The notes under the pieces are model-generated. The model was not told the DNA's origin and made no database searches. It saw only the letters and a program-made list of their open reading frames with translations. Of a stretch of 64,000 nt of DNA, positions 62,053 through 64,000 are shown in pieces. The DNA comes from Aestuariispira ectoiniformans (lineage in GTDB: Bacteria > Pseudomonadota > Alphaproteobacteria > UBA8366 > Aestuariispiraceae), in NCBI RefSeq assembly GCF_025136295.1, contig NZ_CP062788.1, positions 2,084,001-2,148,000 of the forward strand, in the 5' to 3' direction. Numbering within the stretch: the stretch's first letter is position 1; the number at the start of each line of letters is the position of its first letter. The position numbers and the translations under genes are program-made.

Positions 62053-62108
62053 GATTGTTCCCCCGCGACGTGTCGGTCAATCATATCAGGTGCGGGCAAT
62101 TTGTTAAA

Positions 62109-62882
62109 TTATTCCGCATCGGTCCGGCCTGCGTAAATAAGGAATTCGACATTACCCTGTGGCCCGGTGATGGGGCTTTCGGTAATGCCGACGGTATGCC
62201 AGCCTTCCTGCGTATCAATCCAGTTCTTAACTTCTTCGCAGACGGCTGCGTGGAGTTCAGGGTCGCGAACAACGCCGCCTTTGCCCACCTGGCCTTTACC
62301 CACTTGGAACTGCGGCTTGATCAGCGCGACCAGCCAGGCACCCGGGCGGGTGAGGGACATGGCAGCCGGCAAGACCTTTTCCAGACCGATGAAACTGGCA
62401 TCGCAGACAACCGCGTCGATCGGGTCGGGAATGATCTCGGTGGTCAGGTGGCGGGCGTTTGTTTCTTCCAGGACAACAACGCGATCATCCTGCCGCAGGT
62501 TCCAGTGAAGCTGCCCGCGCCCGACATCAACGGCATAGACCTTGGCCGCCCCGTTCTGTAACAGCACATCGGTAAAGCCGCCTGTGGATGCGCCGACGTC
62601 GATTGCGGTGATACCAGTCGGATCAAGGTCGAATTCCTTCAGGCCCTTTTCCAGTTTCAGGCCGCCACGACTGACCCAGGGGTGATCCTGTCCCCGGACT
62701 TCCAGCGGTTTGTCGTCGGCCAGTTTGTCGCCCGGTTTCTGGACCCGTTGTTCCCCGGTGAACACCTTACCCGCCATGATCAGTGCCTGCGCCTTCGTGC
62801 GGCTCTCAACCAACCCACGGTCGACCAACAACTGGTCAACGCGTTGCTTCTTTGGCTTGCTCGGTTTGTTCGTCTGGGTCAT
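62109..62882 (-). CDS. tlyA: TlyA-family rRNA 2'-O-methyltransferase / hemolysin-like protein
   Basis: 257 aa from ATG 62882; an open frame continues 43 codons upstream, but MTQTNKPSKPKKQRVDQLL matches the family start. S4 RNA-binding domain (QRVDQLLVDRGLVESRTKAQALI) then the FtsJ-like SAM domain (VSRGGLKLEKGL, AIDVGASTGGFTDVLLQNGA, AVVCDASFIGLEKV) with the family K-D-K-E-like residues. It methylates 16S/23S rRNA in mycobacteria. It starts 10 bases after the MATE stop. Confidence 0.93.
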   Translation of the reverse strand: MTQTNKPSKPKKQRVDQLLVDRGLVESRTKAQALIMAGKVFTGEQRVQKPGDKLADDKPLEVRGQDHPWVSRGGLKLEKGLKEFDLDPTGITAIDVGASTGGFTDVLLQNGAAKVYAVDVGRGQLHWNLRQDDRVVVLEETNARHLTTEIIPDPIDAVVCDASFIGLEKVLPAAMSLTRPGAWLVALIKPQFQVGKGQVGKGGVVRDPELHAAVCEEVKNWIDTQEGWHTVGITESPITGPQGNVEFLIYAGRTDAE

Positions 62883-62892
62883 GGCATCCAAA

Positions 62893-63999
62893 TTATATCC
62901 TGTTTCGGGTGAGATAGCGGAAACGAAGCGAGAAAGCCAGCGCCGTAAGCACAAGACCGGTCGCCAGTCCCCACCAGATGCCGACAGCGCCCCATTCAAA
63001 AACAAAACCAAACAGGACAGCCACGCTCATGCCGAAGACCCAATAGGTCACCACGGCGATGAGGGTTGGCACCTTCATATCCGACATGCCGTGCAGGATA
63101 CCGGACATCACCAGTTGAAGACCGTCGAATATCTGGAATACGGCGGCGACGGTGATCAGGGATACCGCAAGCAGGATCACCTGCGGGGCATTCGCCGTGC
63201 CGGGGTCAATGAATACGGCGGCCAGACGATCAGGGATCGCCAGGAAAATAATAGCCGAGGTGACCATAATGCACAGCGAAAGTACAAGGGCGGCATAGGC
63301 CGCACGATGAATGCCATTTCCATCCTTGGCGCCAAAGGCATAACCCACGCGTGCAACCGCGGCATCGGCGAGCCCAATGGACCCCATGAAGGAGATGGAC
63401 GTCAGGTTGAGGGCAATGGCGTGAGCGGCGACCTCACGTGGCCCCAGCAGGCCCATCAGCATGGTTGCCGCCGAAAACAGGCCTTCTTCCATGAGAAGCT
63501 GCAGGGAAATCGGCCAGCCCATGGCAAAGAAATTGCGGTAGGTTTGCCAGTCCGGCCGCCAAATGCGGGCGAATATCCGATAGCGGCGAAAGGGTTTGCG
63601 GAAGGCCGTTACGGCGATCATAGCCAACAGCATCAGAATGTTGACGATAGTGCTTGCCACGCCTGCACCGCGCATCCCCATTTCCGGCAATCCGAAATTG
63701 CCGAATATCAGTCCGTAATCCAGGACGATATTCACCGCAACCGCGCCCCACATGATCAGCATTGCGGCAGTCGGGTGACCCAGCGTGATCAGGAAACAAC
63801 GCAGTGCGACATAGGCGATCGCCGGTAAAAGGCTCCACATGAAAAAATGCATATAGGGGGCTGACAGTGCCACCAGGTCCGGGGACTGGCGCAAAAGCAG
63901 CAGAATGTCGTCGATATGCCACAGGACGAAATAACCGGGTATGGCCATTGTCACTGCAACCCATAGCCCTTGCCGGATCACCCGGCGCATCTGCCTCGG
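62893..63999 (-). CDS. MATE-family efflux transporter, N-terminus outside window
   Basis: At least 369 codons are visible; the frame stays open to the right edge (PRQMRRVIRQGLW), so the initial ATG and about 70-90 residues are missing. About ten membrane helices are seen, with the MATE-like GWPISLQLLMEEGLFSAATM, GLLGPREVAAHAIALNL and GLADAAVARVGYAFGAKD segments. It would export drugs or metabolites with Na+ or H+. The C-terminal half is complete to TRNRI. An in-frame ATG at 63990 is not a credible start. Confidence 0.88.
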   Translation of the reverse strand, partial: PRQMRRVIRQGLWVAVTMAIPGYFVLWHIDDILLLLRQSPDLVALSAPYMHFFMWSLLPAIAYVALRCFLITLGHPTAAMLIMWGAVAVNIVLDYGLIFGNFGLPEMGMRGAGVASTIVNILMLLAMIAVTAFRKPFRRYRIFARIWRPDWQTYRNFFAMGWPISLQLLMEEGLFSAATMLMGLLGPREVAAHAIALNLTSISFMGSIGLADAAVARVGYAFGAKDGNGIHRAAYAALVLSLCIMVTSAIIFLAIPDRLAAVFIDPGTANAPQVILLAVSLITVAAVFQIFDGLQLVMSGILHGMSDMKVPTLIAVVTYWVFGMSVAVLFGFVFEWGAVGIWWGLATGLVLTALAFSLRFRYLTRNRI

Positions 64000-64000
64000 T

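Noticed and set aside
1-64000. tRNA, rRNA, CRISPR array, insertion sequence, phage or plasmid origin
   Set aside because: None was found by eye: gene gaps are short, and no repeated spacer units, transposase motifs or cloverleaf signatures were seen.

Overview
The window looks like chromosomal DNA of a motile alphaproteobacterium, probably a Rhodospirillales-type marine or aquatic lineage. The clues are FlbT/FlaF/FliX, which are alphaproteobacterial flagellar regulators; a DUF6468 protein and a MotE-like protein beside fliM; a cckA hybrid kinase in a flagellar operon; a GTTC-N7-GTTC LexA box at recA; and a DksA variant with one cysteine. No rRNA, tRNA, CRISPR array, insertion sequence or phage gene was seen. 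The genus cannot be named from sequence reading alone.

Layout. 1-2040: the end of an SLC13/TrkA-C permease broken by an in-frame TAA, then a decayed stretch with a possible LysR remnant. 2.1-12 kb: flagellar late genes: fliK-flgD-flgE (minus), flaG (minus), flbT (plus), a formyltransferase-like gene and flaF (minus), flgL (minus), and two tandem flagellin genes (plus). 12.2-22.7 kb: a sugar and flagellin-decoration island made of two convergent gene sets. The plus set is a TPR/GT41-like transferase (FlmG-like), Maf, a NeuB-type synthase, a methyltransferase and a GNAT. The minus set is a SpsF-like cytidylyltransferase, an epimerase, a DegT aminotransferase and a Gfo/Idh oxidoreductase, and it continues directly from flgI-flgJ-flgN-flgK. 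26.9-28 kb: fliX and dksA. 28.2-31.5 kb: flgF-flgG-flgA-flgH (minus). 31.9-40.4 kb: fliL-fliM-DUF6468-motE-like, cheY, two MotB-type genes and a 1142-aa exported repeat protein (plus). 40.5-42.4 kb: flhX-orf91-fliO-fliP (minus). 42.5-48.2 kb: flgB-flgC-fliE-fliQ-fliR-flhB-cckA (plus). 48.3-64 kb: housekeeping and accessory genes (recA, VOC protein, alaS, Lrp-type regulator, MFS, K+ channel, MoxR ATPase, LysR/PbfA-like pair, sppA, AhpD-like, receiver protein, tlyA, MATE).

How it works together. At least seven sigma-54 (-24/-12) promoters of the TGGCNNN-N4-TTGC type can be read by eye. They precede fliK, flbT, flgL, the second flagellin gene, flgI, flgF and flgB, so most of the hook, rod, ring and export genes appear to be one sigma-54 regulon. 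Members of the FliX/FlbD and CckA/CtrA circuits (fliX, cckA) are encoded inside it. Flagellin synthesis would be tuned by FlbT/FlaF. The neighbouring sugar genes probably build and attach a nonulosonic-acid-like sugar to the flagellins, although no PseG/LegG hydrolase or PseB/LegB-type dehydratase was recognised here.

Most unusual elements: the mixed decoration island with two different candidate flagellin glycosyltransferases, one of which lacks the usual GT41 lysine position; a formyltransferase-like gene next to flaF/flbT; a MotB-like paralogue without the proton-binding aspartate, beside a normal MotB and a very large exported AMIN-like/helical-repeat protein with no motA in view; and a free-standing FlhB C-domain (FlhX) with a small helical protein of unknown role.
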